Of a stretch of 64,000 bases of DNA, positions 20,851 through 31,929 are shown piece after piece. Position numbers and translations under genes: made by a program. Source of the stretch: Prorocentrum cordatum (Eukaryota; Sar; Dinophyceae; Prorocentrales; Prorocentraceae); the NCBI GenBank assembly GCA_963575745.1, contig CAUYUJ010020248.1:129001-193000 (forward strand). The letters are read 5' to 3'. Each line of letters starts with the position of its first letter. Positions within the stretch are counted from its first letter, which is position 1. The notes beneath the pieces are model-generated. The model saw nothing but the letters and a program-made list of their open reading frames with translations, did not search any database and was not told where the DNA came from.

Positions 20851-21140
20851 ATGGGACCCCCATGTCGCATTCGCTGCTCGATGGAGGAAAAACCCATCTG
20901 ATGTCTTTGGAAGAAGATCGGGGGTCAAAGTCTTTGGGGCGTGCTGGGCCCCCAAGAGCCTCCAGAAACGCCTCCCGGAGGGGGGGGGGGTCCAGGGACC
21001 CCCTGTCGCATTCGCTGCTCGATGGGGAAAACAACTACACCTCTGATGTCTTTGGAAGGAGATCGGGGATCAGAGTCTTTTGGGGCGTGCTGGGCCCCCA
21101 GGAGCCTCCAGCAACGCCTCCCGGATGGGGGGGCTCCGGG
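20851..21140. repeat. Two-copy tandem duplication, period 141 bp
   Basis: TGTCGCATTCGCTGCTCGAT occurs at 20863 and 21004. Both copies continue through GATGTCTTTGGAAG, GGGGCGTGCTGGGCCCCC and GAGCCTCCAG. The copies differ by small indels. Confidence 0.92.
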
Positions 21141-21290
21141 GACCTCTTGGGGCGGTCGGCCGTCGACGGGCCTGGCGGCGCGCACGGAGCAGTGGCGCGA
21201 GGCGGGTGGCCCTCCAACAGGGCGGCTGGTGCTGACAAGGCAGGGGGCCTTCTCAAAAGCGCCCAGAGGCTTCTGAGAAGGCAGGGGCCC
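21141..21290. repeat. Spacer ending in a TTCTGAGAAG cluster
   Basis: GGGGCCTTCTCAAAAGCGCC and GAGGCTTCTGAGAAGGCAGG lie just before the CTC tract. Confidence 0.5.
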
Positions 21291-21470
21291 TCTCCTCCTC
21301 CTCCTCCTCCTCCTCCTCCTCCTCCTCCTCCTCCTCCTCCTCCTCCTCCTCCTCCTCCTCCTCCTCCTCCTCCTCCTCCTCCTCAGCGCCCTCCTCCTCC
21401 TCCTCCTCCTCCTCTCCTCCTCCTCCTCCTCCTCCTCCTCCTCCTCCTCCTCCTCCTCCTCCTCCTCCTC
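21291..21470. repeat. CTC microsatellite
   Basis: About 180 bp of CTC triplets broken only by a CAGCGCC at about 21384 and one frame slip near 21415. Confidence 0.95.
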
Positions 21471-21791
21471 AGAAGGGTCCTGCACAGGCTTCTGGGGAGG
21501 CTTCAGGCATGGGAGGGCTTCACAGAAGCCCCCGCACCTTCTTACGCGGCCACCCCTCTCGCGCCACCCCCCCCCCCGTGCACGTCGCCATGTGCGTGGC
21601 CGCCTGGAAACCTCGTCATTGTCGTCGTCGTCGTGCGTCGTCGTCGCCGTCGCCGCCGTAGCCCACGGGCTCGAGGTCTCCCCGCGAGTGCGCAGGATAG
21701 GCATTGAGGAAGTTTCTCTGGGGGGCCCACACACCTCAGCAGGCGCGCACATATGTTGCCCTAACTCCCTCATGCGGCGGCTGGTCGGCGA
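21471..21791. other. Unassigned spacer
   Basis: No gene recognised. A brief GTC run lies at 21618-21655. Confidence 0.4.
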
Positions 21792-22115
21792 ATGATGTCC
21801 CAGCTCCGCCTTTTCGGGTGGAACCCCATGTGGTGTTCAGGGTCGCGCTCGCAGGAGACGGCTCTGGAAACTCAGAATTATGATATCATTCTTCTGGCGG
21901 GGACCCACACTCAGGATCGTCGTCAACGGTACACAAGCAGCGTCGTATCTCGCCGTCAGGTGGCAGGTCGACTTGTCGCGGGAGCCTCATGGGGGAGTCT
22001 TTTGCGTGGATGTTCAGAATCCCTGCAATATGTTCCGGTGATATATCATGGTCAGTGGGCTCCGCAGATGACATGGGTAAGAAGGGATAGTGCCGTCAAA
22101 CATACACTACGGTAG
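21792..22115 (+). pseudogene. Possible LINE endonuclease N-terminal scrap
   Basis: The plus frame from 21792 gives LRLFGWNPMWCSG and, after a short gap, NYDIILLAGTHTQDRRQ. This resembles the beginning of LINE apurinic endonucleases (a strand with WN, then YDIIxLxxTH). No later catalytic motif follows and the expected Glu is absent. It would be an old 5' fragment, unrelated in orientation to the LINE at the left edge. Chance resemblance cannot be excluded. Confidence 0.35.
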
Positions 22116-22309
22116 CACTGAAGAGAGGAGGCCGGCCCGCCGGCCGACGCACGCGCGCGCACCGCAGGCTCGCTCCTTTTCCGTTTCCCTAGAGCCAAAG
22201 TATATAGCTGCGGGAGCAGAAGAAGTCAGTCAGCACAGCAGACGGACAACGCGTGCAAGGAGAGAGAGCAGGCAGGGCGAAATAATGGTGGCGCGGAGGG
22301 TAACAATTC
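22116..22309. other. Unassigned spacer
   Basis: No gene recognised; contains purine-rich GAGAGAGCAGGCAGGG at about 22260. Confidence 0.4.
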
Positions 22310-23025
22310 ACACCCCTCACGCAGATCGGCGGGGTCAGGGTCCAAAAACACAAAGGATTTGCCACATATCTTTAATTTGCTGGCACCGCTCACGCAGATC
22401 GGCGGGGTCAGGTCGCAAAAACACAGAAAGGATTTGCTATATTTCTCAAATTCGCTGGCACACCTCACGCAGATCGGCGGGGTCAGGGCGCAAAAGCACA
22501 AAGGATTTGCTATATTTCTCAAATTCGCTGGCACCCCTCACGCAGATCGGCGGGGTCAGGGGGCGAAAACACAAAGGATTTGCTATATTTCTCAAATTCG
22601 CTGGCACCCCTCACGCAGATCGGCGGGGTCAGGGTCCAACAACACATGGGATTTGCTACATTTTTGACATTCGGTGGCACTCCTCACGCAGATCGGCAGG
22701 GTCAGGGCGCAAAAACAAAGGGGATGTGCCACATTTCTGAAATTCAGCGGCACCCCTCACGCAGATCGGCGGGGTCAGGGTCCAACAACACATGGGATTT
22801 GCAACATTCCTGAAATTCGGTGGCACATCTCTGAAAATTCGGTGGCACCTGTGACGCAGATCCGTAGGGTCAGGGTCCAAAAACACAGGGGATTTGCAAC
22901 ATTTCTGAAATTCGGCGGCACCCCTCACGCAGATCTGTAAGGTCAAAGTCCAAAAACAAACGGGATTTGCCGCATTTCTGAAACTCGGTGGCACCCCTGA
23001 CGCAGATCCGTAGGATCAGGGTCGA
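22310..23025. repeat. Tandem array of ~73-bp units
   Basis: CACGCAGATCGGCGGGGTCA recurs at 73-75 bp spacing (GCAGATC at 22321, 22394, 22469, 22542, 22615 and onward), with AAAACACAAAGGATTTGC and TTTCTNAAATTCG in each unit. About ten copies, with the later ones more diverged (GACGCAGATCCGTAGG). Confidence 0.95.
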
Positions 23026-24090
23026 AAAACAAACAAGTTCCGACACTGCTTCACGGCGGCGCCCAGACCTCTTATGTCAGCTTTTGCATTTCCCATTATC
23101 CGAGACAGGGGGCTGGCGGCATGGGGCGAGGCCCTTACGGATAATTATGTCGACCAGGAAAAGGAGAGACAAGGAGCCGAAGATGAGGAAGAATAAGACC
23201 AATGCGCCATGGTGCTACCGCTCGTGGCGCCCGTGCTGTTGCTCTCGCGTGTGGCAATCCCAGTTGTGTTGCTCGCGGCCATCGTCTGGACGCCGATGCA
23301 GATGTACTGGTAGCTCAAGGAGGAACTGGCGCTCCCGTAGTTGGCATCGATGCTGGAGTCGTTGCTGGCACCGATGCTGTTGAAGATCGTGTGAGGGGGG
23401 TCAGGATGTGTCCGCCTCCATCTGGCCACGCGTCTTGACTGAATGCCACACGTATACAGATGGAAGGCCGTTTGCACGTCGTCCTGTGCCCGGTCGTGCT
23501 AACGACGACCGTCGTGCTTCCCAGGACCGTCGGCGCTGGTGTAAGAACTTGCGCTGGTGCCGGCGCAGGCGCCGGCGTTAATGCTGACGTCGGTGCTGGC
23601 GTCGGCGCTGGCGCAGACGACAACGTGCTCTCCTCGGACACCGGTGAGCCGGACAGCTCTCCAGTGCGCTGGCGTCTGTGGTGGCGTTAGCACTATAACC
23701 GCTGACGCTCGTATTGGCGTCGGTGCCGGCGTCGGCGTTTGTGCAAGCGCTTGCGTAGGTGAGTGCTGGGGCTGCTGGTATACGAGCCAATATTGGAAGT
23801 CGTGGTGGGCTCGTTACCCCTGGAGCTGTCTATCCTCGTGCACGTGCCTCTCAGCAACGTCGCGCCGCTGTCCCCTGAGCCAACAATGGAAGAACTCGTG
23901 GAGGCTGACGTACCCTTGGAGCTGCTGGACGTTATGGTCGCGTCGCTCAGCGTCGTCGCGCCGCTGGTACATGACCGGTCGCGCATTCGGTGCTCCGTCG
24001 CGAGGGTCGCCACGGTAGCACCTCCCTCCGCCGAGCTGGAGAGCGAATCCGTCGTGGCGGCTGCCGTGGTCGTGCTCGATTCCGTAATGC
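23026..24090. other. Spacer with a GCTGGYGTCGGY repeat
   Basis: No gene recognised. At 23525-23760 hexamer-like GCTGGC and GTCGGY words alternate, giving Ala/Pro/Thr- or Gly/Val-rich frames that look like by-products. Confidence 0.5.
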
Positions 24091-24263
24091 CTCCTTTCCT
24101 CCTCCTCCTCCTCCTCCTCCTCCTCCTCCTCCTCCTCCTCCTCCTCCCCTCCTCCCCTCCTTTCCTCCTCCTCCTCCTTCCTCCTCCTTTCCTCCTCCTC
24201 CTCCTCCTCCTCCTTTCCTCCTCCTCCTCCTTTCCTCCTCCTTTCCTCCTCCTCCTCCTCCCA
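24091..24263. repeat. CTC microsatellite with CCTTT interruptions
   Basis: CTC triplets interrupted by TTTCCTCC and CCCCTCC steps. Homopyrimidine throughout on the plus strand. Confidence 0.95.
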
Positions 24264-24604
24264 CCTCGCCCTGTCGGTGCGCTGGTTGCTGCCGTTCTGG
24301 CGTCGGTGCTGGCGAAGGCAGCGACGTTGAAGCCGGCGCCGGCGCGCACCGCTTGGCTGGGCAGCTCACCGGTGCGCCGCGGCCTGCCGTCGCTGCTGGG
24401 GTATGAGCGCCTGCGTTGGCGCTCGCGTGGGCGCAGGCGTTGGGGTCTGCACAGGTCTGGGCGGTGCCGTTGGGGTCCGTCGTGCTGCTCACAGGTGGTG
24501 CTGCTCGAGGCCGACGTGCTGCGCACGGTGGTGCCGCCAGACTCCGTATCGCTGCCCCCATTGGTGCTGCTGGTGTTCGTCCTGCCGCCCATGGTGGCGG
24601 CGAG
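24264..24604. other. Unassigned spacer
   Basis: No gene recognised. GCTGGC/GGTGCTGC words recur loosely. Confidence 0.4.
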
Positions 24605-24790
24605 GCTCTGGGGCGAGAGCCCCATGTTGAACGGAAGCCGCCGTCCATCCTTGTGACTGCTGGGAACTCTTAATCCGAATGTGCGCGGCGACCTCCATCC
24701 TTCTGACTGCTGGCAGGGTTTCCCGAATGTGCACGGCGCTACGGCGAGAGCCACACTTTGAAAGCGGCCTGCCCTCCATCCATGTAGGTG
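24605..24790 (-). repeat. Diverged copies of the 82-bp family, inverted
   Basis: Its reverse complement contains GTGGCTCTCGCCGTAGCGCC and GTGCACATTCGG, close to GTGGCTCTCGCCTTAGCGCG and GCACATTCG in the array at 39935-40375. Two or three diverged units are present, with GACTGCTGG words between them. Confidence 0.65.
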
Positions 24791-24859
24791 CAGGGACGGA
24801 AGATCGGGGCCACCAGTGATGAGAAAAATAGGAGGCGCGCACCAAGGGGGGGGGAAGGG

Positions 24860-24990
24860 AAAGGGGGGCAGGCCTTCTCAAGGCGGCGGGGCTCCTCAGA
24901 AGCCCTCCGGCCATCTGAGAAGCCGCCTCCGTCCTCGGAGAAGGCCCAGAAGACTTCTCGGCAGGCCCGAGGCCTCCCGAACCTTCGGAG
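24860..24990. repeat. Cluster of TTCTGAGAAG motifs
   Basis: GGCCTTCTCAAGGCGG, CTCCTCAGAAGCCC, CCATCTGAGAAGCCG, CTCGGAGAAGGCCC and GAAGACTTCTCGG occur in close succession. Confidence 0.65.
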
Positions 24991-25040
24991 CATGCCCGCC
25001 CCCCTCCCCCCCCTGGGGCCTGCCGCCGAAAAGTCTCCAA

Positions 25041-25206
25041 CGAACGAAGGATTGCAACAAAAAAAAAAAACCTTCGTTGGTTCCAACGAAGGATTGCAAT
25101 CCTTCGTTTTTTGCAATCCTTCGTTGTTTTATTTTTTTGTTTTTTTTGGTTTTGTTTGCAATCCTTCGTTTTGCAATCCTTCGGTTTTTTTGTTTGCAAT
25201 CCTTCG
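25041..25206. repeat. Palindromic block built from GCAATCCTTCGTT in both orientations
   Basis: The 24 bp at 25085-25108 form a perfect palindrome (AACGAAGGATTG joined to its complement). CCTTCGTTGG (25071-25080) also pairs with CCAACGAAGG (25083-25092). The 13-base word recurs three more times to 25206, separated by A- or T-rich runs. This AT-rich island sits in very GC-rich sequence. Confidence 0.9.
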
Positions 25207-25975
25207 CCCAGGCCGCCCCACGGCGAGGAGTGGCGCCCGAGCGGCGGGAGGCGGGGGGCCCCTGCTCCCCGGAGCCCGTCCGCCCCGCTGGGCCCCGGAG
25301 CGGGGGCCGGCCAAAGGCCCGCGCGGCGCCCCGCGGGAGGGCACCCGGGAGGCGGAGGGCACGTGCGGCTGGCAGGCGATCGAAAGGAATCCTCCTCCTC
25401 CTCCTCCTCCTCCTCCTCCTCCTCCTCCTCGGATCGGCGGACATCGGCAGCCGAGTCGGGAAGAGTCGAGTCGGCAGAACTCGGCAGGCTGGTGTGCCTC
25501 CGGCAAGGAAGCGAAGCCCGAAAAGCGGACTCCGAAATCGGATCGGATCGGAAGCGGAAGCCGTCGAGATCGAATCGGAATCGGAGGAACCGAAACGAGC
25601 CCAGCGGCTGGGTGCACGCGCGGGACGGCCGGAGGCCACTTGCTGGATTCACGTGCGGCAGCCCTGCGTGCCAGGACACAGAAGGGCAGAGCGCTGGATA
25701 GGCATGCGGCCACACGGGCATCCAGCTCTCGCCCGGGCCAGGCGCGTCCTGTGAGTCGGGCTTCCTGGGAAAGGAGTGGGAGACCCAGACACTCAACAGC
25801 TTGGAAGAAGAAATGATGATGTGTTTCGTCGGTGTCGGCCTCTGGGAGCCGCTTGCGGGCCCCGGGCCGTCAACAAAAACGGCTCGGTATGAGAAGCTGG
25901 GCCTGGAAAGAGGGTCAGAGTCTCAAGGGGGCCGCATTGAAAAAATTATGCTAACGGAGTTCCCCACATAAAGAG
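25207..25975. other. GC-rich spacer with a CTC tract
   Basis: No gene recognised. CTC triplets fill 25390-25430. GGATCGG/GAATCGG words recur at 25430-25590. GGGCCGTCAACAAAAACGGC at about 25863 resembles GACCGTCAAAAACGACTCGG at 36938 and 40908. Confidence 0.5.
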
Positions 25976-28045
25976 ATTAACGGTTTCGTGGGGCCCATTT
26001 TCTTGATGCCCTCCTCGCTTTGGCGGGGCCCCGCTGGAAGGGCTGGAGGGGCACGAAACCATGTAAATAGTATGGTTTTCGGATACCCTCCTCGCTCAGG
26101 CGGGGCCTCCCTGGAGGGAGCACGAAACCATGTAAATAGTATGGTTTTCGGATACCCTCCTCGCTCAGGCGGGGCCTCCCTGCAGGGGTGGGAGGGGCAC
26201 GAAACCATTTAAATAGTATGGTTTTCGGATACCCTCCTCGCTCAGGCGGGGCCTCCCTGGAGGGGTGGGAGGGGCACGAAACCATGTAAATAGTATGGTT
26301 TTCGGATACCCTCCTCGCTCAGGCGGGGCCTCCCTGGAGGGGTGGGAGGGGCACGAAACCATGTAAATAGTATGGTTTTCCGATACCCTCCTCGCTCAGG
26401 CGGGGCCTCCCTGGAGGGGTGGGAGGGGCACGAAACCATGTAAATAGTATGGTTTCCGATACCCTCCTCGCTCAGGCGGGGCCTCCCTGGAGGGGTGGGA
26501 GGGGCACGAAACCATGTAAATAGTATGGTTTTCGGATACCCTCCTCGCTCAGGCGGGGCCTCCCTGGAGGGTGGGAGGGGCACGAAACCATGTAAATAGT
26601 ATGGTTTTCGGATACCCTCCTCGCTCAGGCGGGGCCTCCCTGGAGGGGTGGGAGGGGCACGAAACCATGTAACTAGTATGGTTTTCGGATACCCTCCTCG
26701 CTCAGGCGGGGCCTCCCTGGAGGGGTGGGAGGGGCACGAAACCATGTAAATAGTATGGTTTTCGGATACCCTCCTCGCTCAGGCGGGGCCTCCCTGGAGG
26801 GGTGGGAGGGGCACGAAACCATGTAAATAGTATGGTTTTCCGATACCCTCCTCGCTCAGGCGGGGCCTCCCTGGAGGGGTGGGAGGGGCACGAAACCATG
26901 TAAATAGTATGGTTTTCCGATACCCTCCTCGCTCAGGCGGGGCCTCCCTGGAGGGGTGGGAGGGGCACGAAACCATGTAAATAGTATGGTTTTCCGATAC
27001 CCTCCTCGCTCAGGCGGGGCCTCCCTGGAGGGGTGGGAGGGGCACGAAACCATGTAAATAGTATGGTTTTCGGATACCCTCCTCGCTCAGGCGGGGCCTC
27101 CCTGGGAGGGGCACGAAACCATCGCTCATACCCTCCTCGCTCAGCGGGGCCTCCCTGGAGGGTGGGAGGGGCACGAAACCATGTAAATAGTATGGTATTC
27201 CGATACCCTCCTCGCTCAGGCGGGGCCTCCCTGGAGGTGGGAGGGGCACGAAACCATGAAATAGTATGGTACCCTCCTCGCTCAGGCGGGGCCTCCCTGG
27301 AGGGGTGGGAGGGGCACGAAACCATGTAAATGTATGGTCCGATACCCTCCTCGCTCAGGCGGGGCCTCCCTGCACGAAACCATCCCCTCCTCGCTCAGAC
27401 CTCCCGGAGGGGTGGGAGGGGCACGAAACCATGTAAATAGTATGGTATTCCGATACCCTCCTCGCTCAGGCGGGGCCTCCCTGGAGGGGTGGGAGGGGCA
27501 CGAAACCATGTAAATAGTATGGTATTCCGATACCCTCCTCGCTCAGGCGGGGCCTCCCTGGAGGGGTGGGAGGGGCACGAAACCATGTAAATAGTATGGT
27601 ATTCCGATACCCTCCTCGCTCAGGCGGGGCCTCCCTGGAGGGGTGGGAGGGGCACGAAACCATGTAAATAGTATGGTATTCCGATACCCTCCTCGCTCAG
27701 GCGGGGCCTCCCTGGAGGGGTGGGAGGGGCACGAAACCATGTAAATAGTATGGTATTCCGATCCCTGTGGGAGGGGCACGAAACCATGTAAATAGTATGG
27801 TTTTCGGATACCCTCCTCGCTCAGGCGGGGCCTCCCTGGAGGGGTGGGAGGGGCACGAAACCATGTAAATAGTATGGTATTCCGATACCCTCCTCGCTCA
27901 GGCGGGGCCTCCCTGGAGGGGTGGGAGGGGCACGAAACCATGTAAATAGTATGGTATTCCGATACCCTCCTCGCTCAGGCGGGGCCTCCCTGGAGGTGTG
28001 GGAGGGGCACGAAACCATGTGAATAGTATGGTTTTCCGATACCCG
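25976..28045. repeat. Tandem array of 77-bp units, about 26 copies
   Basis: The unit comprises CCTCCTCGCTCAGGCGGGGC, CTCCCTGGAGGGGTGGGAGG, GGCACGAAACCATGTAAATA and GTATGGTTTTCGGATAC. Most intervals are exactly 77 bp and copies are nearly identical; truncated units lie at about 27110-27290, 27340-27420 and 27760-27790. Each unit has two hairpins: AAACCAT/ATGGTTT around a 9-base loop and CCTCC/GGAGG. The period is not a multiple of three, so the short open frames it creates shift from copy to copy. Confidence 0.98.
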
Positions 28046-28120
28046 TGGTATGGTACGGTATGGTATGGTATGGTATGGTATGGTATGTGTGTAGGAACTA
28101 TGGTATGGTATGGTGTGTGT
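28046..28120. repeat. Pentamer repeat GGTAT
   Basis: TATGG units follow directly on the last 77-bp unit and extend, interrupted, to about 28112. They may have grown from the unit's TAGTATGGTT segment. Confidence 0.85.
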
Positions 28121-28708
28121 GGTAGGAATAATATTGTGCTGTATGGAAGATGGAGCGGGAGGTGGGTGGGAAGGAGAGGGTGTTCTGGGAAAACAAGAAC
28201 CCCACTCAGGATGTGGGGAACAATACGTCGAAATAGGGACGTGGACTCTCGTCGAGATTACTTCTCCTGCTCCACTTGCCCATTGTCATCCTTGTCCGCC
28301 CTGTTCCCTCTCGAATAAGAGTGGCGACGGGGAACTCAAAAAGCCCATTGAATTGATAGCTCTCGAGCGCCGTCGATCGGTTCTCGAAGGTCAGCGACCT
28401 GACCTGGGAGGCTGACCAATGATTGCGGAGGGAGGAGGAAGGGAGGGAGGAAGAAAGAAGGGGCAACGGAGGAGAGAGGGGGGAGGGAGGAGGGAGAAAG
28501 GAGGAAGGGGGAGGGAGGAGGGAGGGAAAACAGGGAGGGTCCAGAGTGGAAGGCGGAGAGTGAAGTGAGTGAGGAGGAGGTGCGAGGCAGAGACGGATGG
28601 GACAGAGGGAGGAAGGGTCTAGGAGAGGAGCAGGTGCCTGAAATCGGACTCTGATACTGCTGGAAGGAAAACACAACATTACCCATGGCGATGACCACTA
28701 CACGGACA
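28121..28708. other. Spacer with purine-rich tract
   Basis: No gene recognised. 28428-28620 is almost all purine on the plus strand (GGGAGGGAGGAAG-type). Confidence 0.5.
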
Positions 28709-28753
28709 GGCGACATCATCAGCATCATCATCAGCATCATCATCATCATCCTC

Positions 28754-28785
<32 letters not shown>

Positions 28786-28930
28786 CAGCATCCTCATCTT
28801 CATCCTCATCACCGTCAACATAAATATCAGCATCGTCATCGTCGTCATCATCCATCATCAGCAGTATCATCATCAAACTCATCCATCATCAGCAACATCA
28901 TCATAATCACCATCATCAACAACAGCATCA
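28709..28930. repeat. CAT/CAG triplet microsatellite
   Basis: CATCAT triplets with CAG, CAC and CCT substitutions, in register throughout. Confidence 0.92.
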
Positions 28931-29560
28931 TCATCCTTGCGCCGCTCATCCCCAACCAGTCGTCGTCATAGTCAGCAGCTATGTTACTGAAAGTACTCGA
29001 TCTTTCCGCAAGATGGGGTGCACCAAGTTGCGAATTTAGCACCCTTAGCTCAAACAGCCTGTGCATAGCTATCGAGGGCAGTCAGCACGATGGTAAGATA
29101 CAAATCAGCGACGCATGCCGCTGATGGGGAGTCGGTGCTGCGCCCTGGTGCTGCGCCTCAAGCATAGAAGGGAGCAGCCGCCTACTCTTCTCTTGGGGAG
29201 GACGAAATTCAAGCTGGCAAAGGGGGGGAATTGAGGATTCGGCTGCAAGTATATGGCTTTCCCGGCGCATCCTGGCGCCGGCGCCGGTCGTGTATCGAGG
29301 ACAGTGCGCGGCGCCAGGGCCGAAAACAGCTGGGCGCAGAAGCTCTGGTACCACCCTACCCTTTCCCGCGCAACCACCCTTTCGTCCACCATGGTACTTG
29401 GAACCTACTGCATCGTCACAGCAAGGAAGTGCTGTCCGAGCGCAGTATCTGCCGCGCGCCAGGCGTACGATGGCGGTCATTACCCACAGGCAAGGGGCAC
29501 GACGCGACGCAACATCCCGAGGATGACAAACAAATGAAGAGACATCCGAGGTGGCCTCTC
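28931..29560. other. 3' flank of the glycosyltransferase gene
   Basis: No further exon recognised downstream of the stop. A GGCGCCGGCGCC palindrome lies at about 29274-29285. No polyadenylation signal is evident. Confidence 0.4.
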
Positions 29561-30185
29561 TCACCCCGCATTGAACAGCATCTTGACATTCGAGACACCA
29601 CACCATGCCTCGATGTTGCTCCTGCGAGCCCCTTCGCAAGCGGCGATGGTCGCGCGAACTCCAGAGCCTCCACTCGACATCTGGTCACCCCAGACGTCGT
29701 GGATCCAGTTGTCAGTGTTTGCTATCATGGGGTGATCCTTGCAGCCTGTTGGCAAAAATGCGAAGCAACCCAATTCTTTGGGGGGAGGCGGCGGCGCGGG
29801 CACCCATAAGGCGACGGCATCGTCCACGTCGCACCACCTGTTGTGCTTGACGGCAGCCTTCCCCTGGCACATGTCCCTGTCGGCAAAATCCTTCGAGGAG
29901 AGCTCCCTCCAGGTCGGCGTCTTGAAATTCTGCTTCTCGCAGCCACTCGGCATATAGATGTAGCACCCGGGGGCATCCGGCGCTGGCGGGGTCGGCGGCG
30001 GGGGGGCGATGAACAGCATCCGGGCGTCTGTGGTCCCGCACCACGCGTCCAGCAACTCCTTCGCCTCGATCATGCACCGGCTGCGGACTTTGGCGTCGTC
30101 CCTCTTGCGCCAGACATCCTTGGCGCTGTACTTGTGGTTCGGACACCCGCTGGGCAGCCAGACGTAGCACCCCGGCTCGGTCGGC
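29561..30185 (-). CDS. Exon 3 of glycosyltransferase gene: three tandem four-cysteine modules
   Basis: Encodes residues 405-612 of the modelled protein, ending in TGA. Three modules each begin GC(Y/F)xxxP(S/T)GC and end xWC: cysteines at 411/419/442/454, 479/487/511/523 and 545/553/588/600. The spacing C-x7-C-x(22, 23, 34)-C-x11-C is strict except in the third gap. Pro-rich linkers (IAPPPPTPPAPDAP and VPAPPPPPKE) separate modules. Even cysteine numbers and a predicted secreted or luminal protein suggest disulfide-bonded carbohydrate- or protein-binding modules; this is inference. I recognise no named family. Confidence 0.8.
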
Positions 30186-30942
30186 CTGCCAGCTACGCGC
30201 AAAGAGTGAGCCTGTACAGTCGGGGCCTTGACCTAAGGAACCCTAAATAAGGAACGAGGCCCCCTTTTTCCATGAGTTGAACTTCGATTTCGTATCGAAA
30301 ACCTAAAGAAAATCCAAGGCAAGCTGCGAAACAACTAAGGAACACGGAGCCCCTCCCCAACGAAAAGGGTTCCTTCTTCAGGGCCCCGACTGTAGGCAAG
30401 AGTGGCCTTTGGTGCGCGGCTTGCCGATCGCTGCATACCGGGCGACCAGTGGCCGCCCGAGTGCCCGGTGAGACAGCGGCAGGCCAGAAGCTGCCCCCTG
30501 GATCCCTTCCTGGTACGAGACCTATGTTGCAACACAGCAGCAATTCGACCCCTGACTTTCGTCCTGGGTTCGGTTTAGTGAAGTGATGAATTTCGTGGTC
30601 CATACGTGGGAAAAAAACATCACTTCACTAATATGGGGCCCCTGGGGCCTCCATGGGCCCTGGGGCCCAAAACTAGTGACGTGATGGTTTTCGGGCCTCG
30701 GATCCTGGATGCAAGCGCACCAGTTTTCCGAGCTGCGTCAAGCCGCGGCGACGAGGGGGACCCCCGAAGGCCGACGAATTACCGTGTCTCAGCTTGCCCT
30801 CCCCTCTCTGGCCCCCCGCACCAAGGGTCGCTCCAGAAGAAGGGCACTCCTTGCGTGTAGCCAAAGCCTGCTGGGCCCGACCGCTGCAGAGACCGCCGGC
30901 ACGCCCCCGACTTTCTCGGCCGCCTCCTCATTGAGTATCTGC
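30186..30942 (-). other. Intron 2 (GC-AG, phase 2), with inverted repeats
   Basis: The donor ACGAG|GCAGAT and acceptor GGCAG|GCC restore an AGG codon and keep frame. GGCAG or GCAG stands at both edges, so a short direct repeat flanks the intron. Inside are an imperfect inverted repeat (30215-30244 with 30366-30394, TACAGTCGGGGCC) and a perfect 13-bp one, TAGTGAAGTGATG (30576-30588) with 30618-30630. TAGTGACGTGATG recurs at 30674-30686. Confidence 0.6.
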
Positions 30943-31784
30943 CTCGTCGGAGCGGTCGGGGCGGGCGTCAAGGGAGGCGCGGCCGCCACGGCGTCGGCGC
31001 CGCAGATCTCGAGCGTAGCGCCCCTGGAGTCCAGTCTGCCCTCTGGCCGCCCATGCGTCGGCGGCTTGAATGTGAGCCTCTTCGGAGCGCTCTTGTCCAT
31101 CCAGAAGCCCGCCTCCTTCAGGCACGGGATTTTCATCGCGGACGTCATCCAGTTGGCATGCACGGAGATCACGTCCGACACCTTGAGCAGCTCGCGGTGG
31201 CCCCAGAAGACGTTGCCGTTCGTGAGCCGGTCGCTTCCCGCGACGCCGACGTGGACTCCTGGAAGCTTGTCGAGCGCCTGGACCAGGGAGTACTGCTGGT
31301 AGTGACCGTGCACAAACTCCTGATCCTTGAATATTCGCATTGTCGTCAACATCAGGTCATACACAATGGGCGAATCGCGCATCACAAAAAGGCCAGTGTT
31401 GATGTCGGCACGGCGCTTGCTAGGACCGACCAAGATATCCTTCATGCCGCGTGTCGCATATGTCTCTGCTATGTCGTCTACAGTCTTGGACTCTATTGAC
31501 AACATATTATTCGGTGAGAAGACGATGTCATACTCGCCGAATGATCTGGATATGGTTTCGGTCTTACCAGTGGCGACATTGATGAGGTACTCAATCGGGC
31601 AATTCAGATAGACAATGTCTGGATCAGAATACGCAACCCATTGTGCCGCCTTGCTCACGGAAAGAAGGGTCAGCACGACATGCTTGCGGAAGACTACCGA
31701 CCAATATTCGTGCGACCCCCAGGCTACCTCGTCCTCAGAAGCGGCTGACGTCCTGAAGACCTCGACGCATATCCGCCGCTGTGC
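30943..31784 (-). CDS. Exon 2 of glycosyltransferase gene: nucleotide-diphospho-sugar transferase core
   Basis: Encodes residues 125-404 plus two bases. It contains GSHEYWSVVFRKHVVLTLL, then WVAYSDPDIVYLNCP with a DPD metal- and nucleotide-sugar-binding motif at 178-180, then DINTGLFVMRDSP and an FVHGHYQQYSLVQAL segment. A VFWGHRELLKVSDVISVHANW stretch follows, where a late His/Trp region is expected. This order matches the nucleotide-diphospho-sugar transferase fold of GT77-like enzymes that glycosylate secreted proteins or polysaccharides. The sugar and acceptor are unknown. The exon ends in an Ala/Pro linker. The frame runs on past 30943 without a stop to 30789, so the donor choice is inferred from frame and sequence. 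Confidence 0.85.
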
Positions 31785-31929
31785 CTGCACGATGTGGGCG
31801 GGTTAGAATGACAGGTGCTGCTCTGTAGGGCGTGTGCATTCTGACCAGGGGGGCCCACCCTCTGCCACCAGACAGCCGCATGCACACCCCCTGCTCCCGA
31901 GGCCACGATCCTTCGTAAAAAGCGGTGTG

